From NCBI GenBank assembly GCA_015680685.1, contig MNCI01004126.1, positions 751,456-815,455 of the forward strand: a DNA stretch of 64,000 nt. The letters run 5' to 3'. Both the position numbers and the translations under genes were made by a program. The DNA is from Gnetum montanum (Eukaryota > Streptophyta > Gnetopsida > Gnetales > Gnetaceae). This document shows, one piece after another, positions 1-11,788 of this stretch; position 1 is the first letter of the stretch, and every line of letters begins with the position of its first letter. The notes under the pieces were generated by a model. That model did no database searches, had not been told where the DNA came from, and saw only the letters and a list, made by a program, of their open reading frames with translations.

Positions 1-842
1 ACAAGGATGCATTTCCAAAGAGCCACCATCATTCTGACGAAAAAAATGAGAGAAGGGCCTTAGTTAGAGGGAACACTTTTGGTTCCATAACCAGTGCTTG
101 TAGCCCAAGTTTATTCATCTAAGGGGTTTGCTTTGAATTCTCACTTTTTTTTGTTTTGTTTTGTGTTTTTATGCGTGAGAACCACACCATGCAAAGACTT
201 GATTATTTTTATTGTCTCAGCTTTCGGTAATTGGGGTAACATCAGAATGGCAGGAAAACTCAAGAAGAAAACATCCAAGCACCCAAGAGAATGGCTAACA
301 AAAAAGCATTAAGTTCCCTTGAAGTCACATCCTATTCAAACCTTGAGTCCTTAGTTTGAGAGATACCCAATCACCGATTCATTAAAGTTCTTATTTAGAA
401 AGAAGACTGTACATTTCCAAGCCAAGAGAGACCATAGAGTGTTGTAGATGAATGGATGAAGTGGATTCATTTCTTGCCATATGAAAAGAAACATACATTA
501 GTATCAACATTGTGACTTAAAGGTAAAAATCAAACATTAGCAGTCAATATGAAAATAGTTCATACCATCATTCCGAATACTTATTGGGTGACAAACTTAC
601 ATGATGGATCACACACACACACACACACACACACACGCAAAATGGAAAAAGTACAACAATGTTGTAAAACAAAAACAAGAAAAGATAAAGAAAGTTGTAA
701 AACAAAAACTAGAAAAGTTAAAGAAATTTGTAAAATAAAAATGTGTGAGACAAAAAAGATGTTGTAAAAAAAATGTGTAAAACAAAAATTGAAAAAGAAC
801 TAAGGGCCTCATATGATTAGCATAGGTGGCCATCTCCCCCAT
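1..842 (-). other. 3' non-coding region of copy A
   Basis: This stretch is homologous to the region between integrase and polypurine tract of copy B (about 6830-7620, opposite strand), copy C (14740-15660) and copy D (23200-24120). Landmarks are the GGGGGAGATGGCCACC motif (complement near 822-842) and the block with GAGAATTCAAAGC near 133-147. No convincing reading frame. It holds a (CA)n run at 608-636. Confidence 0.65.
608..636. repeat. (CA)n microsatellite
   Basis: An uninterrupted CA run of about 14 units inside the 3' region of copy A. Copy C has a shorter run at the homologous place (15485-15498), so the repeat is part of the element. The small open frames here with runs of Thr-His or Val-Cys are by-products of it. 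Confidence 0.9.
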
Positions 843-891
843 GATTGATTTGTAAGAGAGAGATCTTAAATAATGAGCATTTATTTAAATT

Positions 892-1560
892 TCATAAAAG
901 TGCCCAACTTCTCCCAATTGATGATCTTAGATTGAGAGATGGAAGTTGGTGACGCTCATATTCCAATGTATCTATGCCTTCATTGTTGGCATGGGTTTCC
1001 TCAGTTCGTTCCATGCATATTTGTCTGCTCCTTCTAGTAGCTGTCAACCATGGGGTGTCTACTACTAGTTGTATGGTTGATACATACAAGAATCTTTGTT
1101 GCAAAATTTCAAGGGCACACCTATTGCATGGAGGCATTTCCTCCATTTCATCACCCTATAAATATTCATATTAGAAATTTCTAAGGAAAGATCATGGATC
1201 CTAAGGCATGTGTCTATTGTACTAAGCCATGCCCTTCCCATTATAATTGGGAATTTCCCTTTGTTGTTGTTGATTTCAATCACGAGAAAATCAGATGGGT
1301 AAGACCAACCACACACAGTGGTAATGATTTCCTCCACCAATCCCAAGGGAATGGTGATGGAATGGTCTACCAGCTCTAGTTGAATGTTGCTCTTCTTAAG
1401 TTGGGGCAGGTTCCAAGTGTGATACATCTCTCGTGAAATTAAGTTAACTCCGGAACCTGAGTTAAGAAGAGCCCTATGTGGTTTATTTTTGGTGATTTGT
1501 AAATAGATTAAGGGACTCCCAACATTAGTTAGTTTCCTAGGAAGGTTGCCTGCCTTGATC
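892..1560 (-). pseudogene. Retropepsin-like protease of copy A, catalytic Asp lost
   Basis: The minus-strand frame shows the retroviral-type aspartic protease pattern: the flap side with LELVDHSITIPLGLVE, a hydrophobic strand FLVIEINN and the MGRAWLSTID box that corresponds to the usual I-L-G-R-x-F-L. The active-site triplet at 1455-1463 reads N-S-G instead of D-S-G, a single G-to-A change in the codon. Copy C still has D-S-G at the matching place. After the protease the sequence continues for about 60 codons (up to SSIGRSW) and then jumps into the 3' region without RT. The protease would cut the gag polyprotein; this copy is dead. Confidence 0.8.
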
Positions 1561-1599
1561 TAGTTAGTTAAGGTATGTGTTAACATAACCGTATGCATT

Positions 1600-4094
1600 A
1601 AGCTCTGTTGGACTGAAGAGTGCTCTGAAGTGTTAGATGGTGGAGGAGTGTACATGGGTCCAACTGCTTGTTGTTGCAAGAGTTTGTCTAGGATTTTGGT
1701 TCTAAAGAAGGGTCTTCTCTTTTTACAGTTGTCAGAACCAGCAGTAGGTTGAATATTTATAGCTTTCGCAGCGTGATGTTGCTATGGTTGGGTAGGAAGT
1801 TTCCCTTGCATTATTGGAGTAGGAGGTGTTATGGGAACTACTTGTGGAAGAGGTGTGGATGGATTTGTAGGATGGTGTGGGTATGGAGTGTCTCCCGAAG
1901 GAGAAGGAGTCCTTCTGAAGTACACCTGAACTTGGTAGTGATGGTGGGGAGTGGTGTGACTCATAGAGTCACCTGAAGAAATTGGATGCTGCACATAATA
2001 ACCATAAGGATCAGGTTGCCAGTAAGGGTACTGTTGTGTTCATAATGACATCCCCAATGACTGTGGGTATTGCCACTGCTAATGCTATCCGATGGGCTAT
2101 GATGGAGTTCTACTTGGAAAATACATTAGTGGTTGGTGGAACTACCTTGGGTTACCTTGTGGATAAGGTAACTTGTGTGGTGTTTTCCATTGGTTAAGTC
2201 TTGGATTTAGCGCATACACCCCAGACTCCTGTAGATGTGAGATAATTGGACAACATCCCTTAGGATGGTCTTAGTGGTAGATCTCACATCCACCACCATC
2301 GTCTGTGTCAAAGTCCACAACCACATCGGAGTTAGTGATTTTCCCCTTACCCTTGTTATGTGCAAGGCCTAAATCTCTCCGCTTTGTCTTACCTTTGTCA
2401 CTACTTCGTTCCTTCTTAGATTCCTCTACAATTTTCAAGACATCTTCAAGTCTAGAGTCTAAAGAATCCCACAATTGGTTCATCTTAGCTGATACTTCAG
2501 TTGTTAATTTTTGGATCGACAAGGTTTTTCAGTTCGCCAACTCTTCAAGTGGTGACTCATCCTCCTCATCACAAAATTTTACTCCCTTCTTTCAAAGGGA
2601 GGGATCGTGGTTGTATTCTTCCGTACTTTCCCTTTTTCATAGCTCACCTTCTTCTTTTGCTACTTGTTCCAATAAGCGATGTACTTCATGGGCTCTAAGT
2701 TGTGAGAGTCTCCCTTGGGCATAAGTCCCAAGGGTTTTTCTAGTTTCATGCCTTAGCCCATCCACGATGTGACGAAGTTGATCCCGCTGAGCGTATCCAT
2801 GGCCTAGGCAACGATGTAACAATTTGTAGTAGCAGGCCATGGCAGCATCTAAGGGTTCATGAGTACCTTTCTTCTAGCCTTGGATCTACTTATGCAAATT
2901 GGACACTCTAGATTACATCTAATACTTATCATTGAAGAGTTCTAGCATCGTACTCCACCTCCTAATGGTTTTCAGTTCTAAGGACCGGTACCAACTCTCT
3001 ACTTCTTTGGTGAGTGTCCTTGGGAACAACTTAAGTTTTTGCCACTCATTTTCTATATTTTGCAAGGCGCAAGCATTGTGGAATGCTTGTAAATGATTTT
3101 GCGGATCTACATTGTATCCCCCTTCAACTCATGGGATGTTGTTCATGTCTAAATGCCTAATCTGACTATCTTTTAAATGCCTTGTGGGAATTCTAACTGC
3201 CTCCATTATGTCAAGCATACTTCAGGTTGCAAGTAGGGGCTCATCATGATCATCTCTTTCATGATGCCTATGATGTCTTCGTTGTTCCCTACTCTCCCTA
3301 CGTCCTTGCCCTTGTCCTCTCTCTCGACTTTCCCATCGAGGTCTTTCATTTTTCTTACCTTTATACTCTCTGTTGTGTTCATGATGGCTACACCCAGATG
3401 TGAAAGGAGAGGTTGAGTGATGGAATGAAGGAGAAGAAGAAGGAGAACCATCACCATGATGATGTTTCTTACCTTCTCTTCAGCTGCTACGGCCCTGATC
3501 ATGGTGACGATCTAAGTGCTCATCCTTAGCATGAGTGGTTGTTTCCTCTGTGAACAGTTGGTGTTCATGAGCATCAGAACCAGGGATATGTATCATTGAT
3601 CATAGGTTCTAATACCCAACCTCCTCACCATCATTAGGAGGGGGAACATCATTTGTTAGAGAACCTGTGATAAGGGGTTCCTCATCTCCTATTTCGCTAA
3701 GGATGTGCAGGGCTTTTCCCTTCAGAAAAGTATGTTGACTCTCTTACCTTAAGTCCCTCATACGTTGTGCATTTGTGGGATAATAATCCCTCATCTCAAA
3801 GTCTTCAGCAACATATTCAACAAATAGTTCTTGCATGCCAATCTATGCCAAGGCACGGAAGAGCATGTTAGAGACTGATTGATCTAGGGGTAACACGATG
3901 TTACCTTGCAAATCTCTCCATCGCAGTTGTTCATCCTGATGGAGGATAAAAGTAAAGTTTGGAATATACTCATCAGGATGAGTATAAACTATCTTATATT
4001 GTTTAGGACTTGGCTGATTTTGGTTGTGTGCTTTTGATTGCTAACTGTCTTTTGTATTGCCCTTAGGTGATGTGCTCTTGTGGGAAGAAGGCAT
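1600..4094 (-). pseudogene. gag: gag of copy A, broken
   Basis: The start is taken at the minus-strand ATG ending at 4094, which aligns with the gag starts of copies C (18982) and D (30278). In order one sees an N-terminal part (about 4090-3600), a His/Arg-rich segment (3600-3200), and a capsid core at 3150-2640. That core has the Retrotrans_gag pattern: a WQKLKLFP block, a W-Y-R-S-L block and a GLRHETRKTLG block. A basic/acidic linker follows, then a short Cys/His segment near 2280-2210 and a Pro-rich stretch (1990-1780). Several stops and frameshifts interrupt it. The product would be the capsid/nucleocapsid polyprotein. Confidence 0.75.
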
Positions 4095-4216
4095 TTTTAT
4101 TGGTGTGCTATTTCATGGTTATATAAATTTTCTCTTTTGATTAACCTAAAGGTTTGTTAAGGCTCATAATGATGTGGATGATATCCTTATGTTCTATATG
4201 ATGCACAAACACTTAG

Positions 4217-4234
4217 TCCTCGGCAATGGTGCCA
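4217..4234 (-). other. tRNA-Asp-type primer-binding site of copy A
   Basis: On the minus strand, one base after the LTR, the 18 bases read TGGCACCATTGCCGAGGA. Compared with the complement of a plant tRNA-Asp 3' end as I know it (TGGCGCCGTTGCCGGGGA), three positions differ, all G to A. This primer type is known from Athila elements. Confidence 0.75.
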
Positions 4235-4235
4235 A

Positions 4236-5269
4236 TGATGAGTGGTGAGGTACCCCTACACTCAACCATATGAAACGAGCATAGCACGTGCGATCCATTC
4301 GAACTCTGCAGACTAAGTGCCTACACGCCCCATGGAACACTTGGGGTTAATCATTGATTGTCTTCCTAGACTTACTTGTAGAGTTCACAGTGTATGGTTA
4401 AGTAAGTTCGAGGTATATCATTTTTATATCTTTTTATGTTTTTCTCCTATGCTATCGAGGTGAAGGGTTGAGAAACTAACTAACTCTAACTAATGACAAG
4501 TATAAATTAACCTAGCATCAGCATCCATTTCCACTTACCGTACACACCTTGAACCGATGCAACCGTGGCTACCAAATTCTAATTGTTGTTGGGATCACTG
4601 CGCGTAACGCATGTGCTTGAAGTGGTTGTACTGAGGCACTTAACTATGAGGAAAGGGTTGAGAGAATCTATCTAGCCTAAGTGCGATGAGCACCGATTCC
4701 TTGACTAACTATATACATATGGAACTACCACTGGGATTACCAAGCGTAGATCCTAGATATGCCATTAGGCTACCAAGTAGTCACACTAGATGCTCGTAAT
4801 CAAGTTGTACTCATACTGCATGCGATGAGCAGTCGATTCCTTGACTATCCATACACATCCTTAGATGCTCGTAATCAAGTCATACTCATACTGCATTTTA
4901 GAAGTTTAAGGGTGAGAGAGAAAACAATAAATAAAATCCTATTCCATGCGCTACAAGGTTTATCCAAGAAGCTCATCTTTATTGCCATACACAACTTGTG
5001 TTCAGCTACAATGTTGCTCGAATAAAGATCCGTTCACTTTGGGACTCCTACTGCAGGCACATGGAAAATATTCTATCTCTGGAGTGATCAAACTACCAGA
5101 GTTTCCATACTTCTAAACCAGGATGGGAAATAAGGGGAGTGCCACCTCTTATTTATAGATTTGGCGGTGGACTGCGATATCGCAGGGGATGACGCGATAT
5201 CGCATACACGATATCGCATGGGATGCGATATTACACAATATTGTGGCTCATGCGAATCGTGTCTCATTA
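4236..5269 (-). repeat. 5' LTR of copy A
   Basis: The plus-strand text starts TGATGAGTGGTGAGGTACC at the primer-site side and ends with a decayed CATTA. A TATAAATA box reads on the minus strand at 5150-5157. Just upstream of it (5177-5250) lies an array rich in the palindrome GATATC followed by GCA, which is the U3 signature of this subfamily. Length is about 1.03 kb, longer than in the other copies, mainly in the U3 part. The outer boundary is set by similarity to the copy C LTR, because no matching second LTR is in the window. Confidence 0.8.
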
Positions 5270-5349
5270 AAGTATATATACATATAGATCATAGTGCAAA
5301 GTCCTTGTATCATGCGATGGCTTGTAATCTTACAAGAGTTTGATTTAAT

Positions 5350-6750
5350 GATGATTGATCACAAGGACATCAAGAATGTAGTTTTTGATCATTTATCTTA
5401 ATTGCGATGGGACAATGAAGAGAATGAATATCTAATTTTTGATCATTTCCTTGATGAATTCCTCTCTGCTGGTGTAGTGAATAATCAATCACCCACGCAG
5501 AAAAATTGTTACACTAGCATTATTACCTATCTCCTTACCCAAAAAACACCACAAGAGTTAAACCTTAAGAAGAAACATTAGTTTCTTCATTGATCCAAGT
5601 ACTTTGTGGAGATCATTAGGCAACTTTACAAAGTGTGTCTCAATGGTTTGATTCGATGGTGTTTTCTTGATATAGATTAACTACAAGTTTTCCAAGATGT
5701 TCATGAGGGTCCTTGTGGGGGTCATTATACTAGGAGACAAATAGCCATAAAGATCCTGCTTGCAAGATATTATTGGCCTACATTATTTTGGGATGCCCAT
5801 CATTTCATCTAATCTTGTGAGTGTTGTCAACATGATGGGGGAATGACTACTATAATGGAGGGTCCACAACAATGGATTCAACCATTAGAACCCTTCAACA
5901 TTTGGGGAATTGATTTTATGGGGCTGATTACACCAATGTCCAATGGAAAAGCTTATATTATTTTTGTTGTTGATTACCTAACAAAATGGGCCAAAGAAGC
6001 TACTATTAAAGATTGTACATCATCTACAACTACATGATTTGTTCAACAAAAAGCATTAATAGGTTTGGTGTGCCGCATGCACTTATTTCAAACAATGGTA
6101 CACACTTCATAGGTGCAACTTTTTAGAAATTAATGTAATGCGTAGGGGTTGAGCATAAATTGACTACACCATACTACCCCCAAGCGAATGGTCAAGTAGA
6201 AGTCACCAACAAAGAGATTACAAAGATATTGACAAGAATCATTAGTAAGTTTAGGCGAGACTGGAGCACTAAACTAAATGATGCTCTTTGGGCATAATGC
6301 TCTACATGGAAACTCTCTATAGGGTACTCTCCCTATGAGTTAGTGTATGGTAAATTACCAATGCTTCCCATTCAAATTGATCTCTGTACACTATCCACAG
6401 CATGTTACCTCAATATTGACTTTGATCTAGCATAGAAACAATGGTTAGTAATCCTTAGACTTGCTAGATGAAAATTGATTAGCTACCTTGTCATCTAATG
6501 AATTGCACAAGGCCTTCAGTAAACAACATCATGACTTAACAATTAGGAAATTTAAATATCAGCCAAGAGATAAGGTTCTCTATTAGAATCCCACACATGT
6601 GCCATAATGTACTAAATTTCAAACACTATGGGAAGGACCTTATATTATTTATGCAACTTTTTCTTCAGGGGCCATGACAATATACAAACCTAAGAGCCTG
6701 GATAAGAAACTTGTGGTTAACATGCAACAAACGAAACCTTTGTAGGAGCT
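5350..6750 (+). pseudogene. pol: Integrase (pol C-terminus) of copy B, degenerate
   Basis: The frame shows the linker after RNase H (HLSRL-like block near 5370), the zinc-binding N-terminal domain with CGGHYTRRQIAIKILLARYY and a C-x2-C near 5817-5830, the catalytic core, and a C-terminal domain with WEGPYIIYATF (about 6630-6660). Core residues: the first Asp is kept in WGIDFMG (codon 5912-5914), the second is Asn in ISNNGTHF (codon 6091-6093), and the Glu is kept in NGQVEVTNKEI (codon 6199-6201). In-frame stops and shifts are frequent. This arrangement, without a chromodomain, fits the Athila/Tat side of Ty3 elements. Inactive. Confidence 0.8.
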
Positions 6751-8682
6751 TAGGATAGCTAGTACACATGCTACCTCTCTTGGTGGACAACCCTACTCCT
6801 TATCTCAGATCTCCTCCTTCCAACTTAGTCATGGGGGATATGGCCACCTATGCTAACTATTCTAGGCCCTCAATTCCTTTTGAATTTTTGTTTTACACAT
6901 TTTTGTTTTACACATTCTTTCAACTTTTCTTTTTTTTTTAAACTGTCGTTTATGTTTTTACTATTTCTTTGTTTGCTTAATTTACTTTTATTCATCTTCT
7001 AATAAGTGCTCATAATGGTGGATTGAATTATATCATATTCATTGCTAATGTTTAGTTTTTACCTTTGAATTATGATGTTGACATTAAGATATGGTTCTTT
7101 TGGTAAAATAGGCAATGAGTCCATGTAGTCCACTCATCCATACAACTCTATGATCTCCTTTGGCTTGGAACTATATATTCCCCTTTTTCTGAGTAAACTT
7201 GTTAATGAATTAGTGCTTGGGTATTTTTCAAACCAAGAAAAGACTCAAAGGATGAAAAGGGTGGACTTTAAGGGGATTTTATGCATTGGTTCTAGCCATT
7301 CTCTTGGGTGCTTAGATGCTTTTTCTTAGGTTTTCCACCATTCTGACATTGTTCAAATATCAGGAAGCTGAGTGAATAAAAATAAGTCTTTGCATGGTGT
7401 GGTTCTCATGCATAAGAAAAGAGAGACACAGAAGAGAAAAAGGTGAGAATTCAAAGCACACCCCTTAGACATAATAAAGAAATATGGGCTACAAGTGCTA
7501 GTTATGACATGTTACTCATGGTTGAAGGTTCCCTCTAACGAAGGCCCTTTCTTGCTTCTTACTTCTCCATCTCACTCTCCTTGGAATGGTGGTCACTCTT
7601 TGTGGAAGCATTCTTGTTTCCTTAAGAGGATGGATTGGCCAAGTGTATTGATGCGAGGTTACTAAATGTGGTTCATTGGAGTCTGGATTTTGGATGATTT
7701 CTACTCAATTATCTTAACCATGAAATACACAAGGGGCTTTATACAACCTTGTTCTTGGGATTCCATTCCATTCTCTCCTCTCCATCTTTCTTCCTATTTT
7801 TCACCTCATTGCTAGTTTTATCATTAGTCTGTTCTAGGTTGATGCATTATTTTTCTTTGGTGAATTATTGTGGGTAAGTTTTTAACTTTTGCTTCCAAAT
7901 GACATTCCTAGAGCCTATGGACTCTTTGGTTTGTGGGTTTGTTAGGGCATAAAGGGCATGAGACTACTTTGGGAAGGACCCACTTGCATATCTTTTGTTT
8001 TGGTTAAGTTAAGTTCTTTAACCTTAGACATTGTTACAATCGAATTCTTTTTATTTACCCCATACATGTCATCCAAATTGTATGCACCTTCACAACTATT
8101 TGTAATGAATTCCTTTTTATTGTTGTGAATACCCTCTTTCCACTACTCCTTGTGTCAAGCTTTCTCTGAATTATATGGATCACTTCTATTATTTAACCCA
8201 TTCTTCAATCTTTCCACTAACAATATCAAGCAAGCAATCTATTACAATCACAACTTGGCTAGATAAAATCACCAACGAGACAACGTATTTAGCCATTATT
8301 TATGTATTATATATTCTAATCCTTGGTTTTGTTGTGATTGTAGTGGGAAGCATGGATTGGATGTAGGACTATTGTCACTAAGGAGGATGCAATCATATCA
8401 CTCACAGGAGATTGTTCATGACCACTAGATCTCTTTTACCTCTCCCTCATTCTTCTATTGCCAAGAGGGTTTGAATTTCCTTTGGATCCATTGGTGTTCT
8501 TTCCTAATTGTCATGAACACTAATTTTGTATGTAATTATAATATTATATGCTCGGGTACTTCTATATTTGTCTTTTTTTCTATGTCACTCTGCATGTCAG
8601 TCAAATAAGTCCACATCCCCCTAATATATTTTGTAAATAACTTGTTTCTCTTCTTCTATACTCAAGGATGAGTTTTCATTCA
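6751..8682 (+). other. Long non-coding 3' region of copy B
   Basis: Begins after the integrase stop with the GGGGGATATGGCCACC motif (6832-6850) and runs to the polypurine tract. About 1.9 kb, homologous to the 3' regions of copies A, C and D. I find no conserved frame of useful length. T-rich segments near 6900-6990 include TTTTTGTTTTACACA direct repeats, shared in complement with copies A and C. Confidence 0.55.
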
Positions 8683-8694
8683 GTTGTGGGGGTA
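8683..8694 (+). other. Polypurine tract of copy B
   Basis: GTTGTGGGGGTA lies directly before the LTR start TGATGAG. The same G-run followed by TA precedes the 3' LTRs of copies C, D and E, so it marks the plus-strand priming site. Confidence 0.7.
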
Positions 8695-9577
8695 TGATGA
8701 GAGTGGTTACACTAGTAGTTACTCTAATTATTAGAGTGGTTACTCTAGTAGTTATTCTAATTATTAGAGTGGTTACTCTAGCGGTTACTTTAGCAATTAT
8801 TCTAATTATTAGAGCAATTACTCTAATTATTAGAGTAGTTTCCCCCAAGCCTATAAATACAGTGCCCAGGTGCACAATTGGGAGGAAATCTTTTAGCAGG
8901 CAAGTAGCAAAACTCTTGTAGTCTGTTTGAAAGTAAGAGTATTTTCCAAGTGCTTGTAGCAAGAGGTCTAAATGTGGATAGATCTTTATTCAAGCATTGT
9001 GTACCTAAGCACACCTTATGTATAGCAATAAAGATGAGCTCTTTGATTCATCCTTGTAGCACTTGAGATTTGTTTTCTTATACATTTCTTTTATTTTATT
9101 TTCTTATGCATTTATTTTATTTTATGCACTTTACATTTCTGTTATTAGCATAGTAATTCAAGCACGACCACTTCAAGCATGCATGTAATGCTTGGTAACC
9201 CAATAATGATTAGCATTTGGTAATCCCAGCAATCTTGCACTGGTTCAGGATGTGTACGGAAAGTGGGAATAGATGTTGGTGTTAGGATTAGTTAGAACTT
9301 AGTTAATGAGTAGTTAAGTTAAATTAGTCACTTAGTTACCTCTCTCCTTCCCTACTAGTGTAGGACATAAAAACATAAAAGCTATAAAAATCATATGCCT
9401 CAAGCTTACTTAATCATACAATCATGATATGTAGGTAAGCTTGGGAAGACAATGATCAACCAACCCATCCTTGTTCCACAAGGGTGCATAAGCACTTAGT
9501 CCTTGGAATTCAACCGGATCCTGTGTGAAATTCTTGTATTCATATGGTTGAGCATAGGGGTACCTCACTACTCATCA
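8695..9577 (+). repeat. 3' LTR of copy B
   Basis: Runs from TGATGAGAGTGG to CTACTCATCA (883 bp). U3 contains an array built on the palindrome TCTAATTATTAGA, seen at 8723, 8756, 8801 and 8822, just upstream of a TATAAATA box at 8852-8859. In the other copies this place is taken by GATATC arrays. The open frame with VVTLIIR repeats (8694-8921) is a product of this array, not a gene. R/U5 (about 8880-9577) is shared with copies A, C and E. Confidence 0.85.
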
Positions 9578-9589
9578 ACTTGATGTATC

Positions 9590-10800
9590 CTCCACTTCCA
9601 TAGTTTGCATATCCTTACTCTTGGATGCCTTGTGAAGTGAACATTTTCATTGCTTGTATCCCCATTCTTCATACTTGAAGCAATGATTTTTTGATTAGTT
9701 TCTACCTTAACCCTTACCTCCCTTGTCTTAGTCCTTCCTGGATTTTCCCTTCTCATTGCTTCTTTTAGTTTTCTTATCATGGATGTCATCCTTTTATTTA
9801 ATTTTAGACTTGAATAACTTTTCTGATTTGGATCCCTTCTCCTTTCCCTTAGAAGTTTTATTTACTATTGTTTTCAAATCTACTTAATTTCTTCTCATCC
9901 TTCAATACCAAATCAAAAATCTCATCAATAGTTTGCAGCTCATAAAACGATAACTCTTACTAGCACATCATTTTGAGACATCCTTAAAATATTGAAGCTT
10001 ATTCATACTCTTCCTAATTTAACTTAGCTTGATGGAATAGATCACAAAATTTGATGTAAAATTCATTGAAATCCTTGTCACCTTACCTTAGGAATTTTAA
10101 CTTTATAATTGTCTCTTTTCTCTAATGAGATTATTAAAATTTTATTTTTAATATATATTTCATCATATCGTAATCTCTAATGGATTCACCACTAAGTAGA
10201 AGTCTAATCTAGATTCAATAATACCATCAAGTTATTTGGTGTCTCTTCCAACCAGAAATGGTTTTCAAGTGCCTTTAGCTAACTTGAAAAAGCATGGGTA
10301 CCATATACACTATTTAAGGTCTTTAATTTGATGTATGAAAGTCTTGTAGTATTTCTAAATGCTCTAACATATCTTGCCTCATCATCCTCATTAAGCTTTC
10401 CTAGAGAAGAAGCATCTACCATAATTGGAACCCTTGTAATTCTCATATAATGAATAGGATTCCCTTCCACTAGAAGTCTTGTCTAATGGGTTTATACACT
10501 ATCATAACTAGAATTTCCTTCCTCTTTATCCACTTCATCTCCACCTAGTTGTGAAACTTCTTAACCTAAACATGCATGCTCTTCACTTCCACATTTCTAA
10601 ATATGGCTAGGACTCCCATTTCTATGTACCTTTGCATTAATTTCATCTAACTAAGCAACCATCATCTAGAAGGAAGACTTCATGATTTCCATGTTTCTAT
10701 TTAATGCTTGCACCTATTTATTCTTAGGTGTCATATGAGTTTGACAAAATCCTCAACTAATTTCGAGCAATCATAAACAAAAGCTCAACACAATTCTTCG
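9590..10800 (-). pseudogene. gag: gag-like region with broken zinc knuckle
   Basis: Minus-strand frames are short and broken. The longest piece (10279-10470) reads MRITRVPIMVDASSLGKLNE and on, followed by a Lys/Glu-rich basic segment (9790-9570) with KLKEAMRRENPGRTKT in one frame. In the neighbouring frame near 9640 a knuckle-like C-x2-Y-x4-Y-x4-C is seen, where a CCHC knuckle would have Cys and His at the two Tyr positions. Both replacements are single-base changes. The role would be capsid/nucleocapsid; not functional. Confidence 0.45.
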
Positions 10801-10810
10801 ATAACACAAA

Positions 10811-10822
10811 GCTTTGATACCA
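10811..10822 (-). other. tRNA-iMet-type primer-binding site
   Basis: The minus strand reads TGGTATCAAAGC next to the LTR. The standard plant initiator-Met primer site is TGGTATCAGAGC, so one base differs. Confidence 0.7.
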
Positions 10823-10823
10823 A

Positions 10824-11788
10824 TAACATTGGAGTAGGTTCACTCCACTAATAAATCACCTTAAAATAATAAATTCAAATATTATGAAAAGATAATTAAT
10901 TTGTTAGAAAATAAGGAAAAATAATTATTCTTAATTAATCAATTAAAAGATTATAATAGGATTTCCAAAACCCACAACATCCAAAACCTTTTACACTCAA
11001 GAAATATGTAGAACATGAGGATCTACAATCACACAATGGCTATTCTCAATGTAAGACATAACTAATACAGAATCTCTTCCCAACATGGAAGTGAGACCTT
11101 GACTCACAAGTAAAATATAAGAGACTAGAACACATAGGCTAACACATCACACAATTGACCTTGAAGCTGCAATCATCAATTGCACTCATTTAATGTGCTA
11201 TCACACCATCTCTTACTAAGCTTTCCACACTTAGAGCTTTCTTTCTTACTCATGATCTCCATAATAATGAATTACATCAATATTTATGAATAATAGGAAC
11301 ACAAGAAACCTAGAAACCTTCCCTCAAGTAAGCTTATTATTCTTTAATTATTTCCATAGTCTTATCACCTTCTCCATAGTTATTTACATCCTTTTCCAAC
11401 TTGCCCCAACTATTTTTGAAATTAGAATGGATGATTTTGAAAGTTCCCTTAGTTGTATGGTTCATCTCTAGCCTTTGCAAGAGATCTCTTATCAAAAACT
11501 AGCTTTCAAGAAAGACATCTGTTATGTTTGAGAGATGTCTCCCTCCTGAATAGGACATCTTCTCCTAGGGTAAGACATCTTCCTCAAGATGTCTCTTCTC
11601 AAAATGTGATGTCTCCTCTAAGAAGTCTCATATTTGACTAAGACATCTCCTTTGAAGTCAAGATGTCTCTTACATAGTTCTAGATCCTATACAATATGTC
11701 TTGACCTCCAAGACATCTCCACATAGCTTGAAACTTATAAAATACACATCTGGGGAAGAACAAGGGGATCGAAAGAGGTGTTCCTACA
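10824..11788 (-). repeat. 5' LTR of the copia-like element with AGACATCT/AGATGTCT cluster
   Basis: On the minus strand it starts TGTAGGAACACCTC at 11788 and ends at the primer site; the terminal CA is decayed. Between about 11505 and 11730 the word AGACATCT and its reverse complement AGATGTCT (with one-base variants) recur in both orientations. The outer edge is placed on the TGT start only, since no second LTR is in the window. Confidence 0.5.

Larger units (their letters stand above)
1..5269 (-). mobile_element. Copy A: non-autonomous Ty3/Athila-like LTR element, 3' end outside the window
   Basis: Read on the minus strand the order is 5' LTR, primer-binding site, gag, protease, then directly the 3' non-coding region. 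RT, RNase H and integrase, present in relatives B and D of this window, are absent. The 3' LTR would lie left of base 1. The family is recognised by LTR ends TGATGAG/CTCATCA, the tRNA-Asp-type primer site and a Retrotrans_gag-like core. It belongs to the same subfamily as copy C. The right edge ends in CATTA instead of CATCA and abuts integrase-side sequence of copy B, so A probably inserted into B. Frames are broken by many stops. Confidence 0.85.
5270..9577 (+). mobile_element. Copy B: Ty3/Athila-like element, 3' part (integrase to 3' LTR)
   Basis: A plus-strand copy of the family, seen from the RNase H/integrase border through integrase, a 1.9-kb non-coding 3' region, polypurine tract and 3' LTR. 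Its 5' part is missing at the border with copy A and may lie left of the window if A inserted into it. Sequence right of the LTR belongs to a different LTR element, so B itself seems to have inserted there. Confidence 0.8.
9578..11788 (-). mobile_element. Second LTR element (Ty1-copia-like, uncertain), 5' part
   Basis: On the minus strand: a 5' LTR (10824-11788), a primer site complementary to initiator tRNA-Met (10811-10822) and a gag-like region ending against the 3' LTR of copy B. The rest of the element would lie left of copy B, outside the window. Assignment to Ty1-copia rests only on the primer type and the short zinc-knuckle gag; a Ty3 assignment is not excluded. Confidence 0.6.

Noticed and set aside
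549-842. Frames with Thr-His or Cys-Val runs
   Set aside because: Translation of the (CA)n microsatellite and A-rich sequence in the 3' region of copy A.
8694-8921. 75-codon frame with VVTLIIR repeats, and its 113-codon minus-strand partner
   Set aside because: Produced by the palindromic TCTAATTATTAGA array in the LTR of copy B; no gene family matches.
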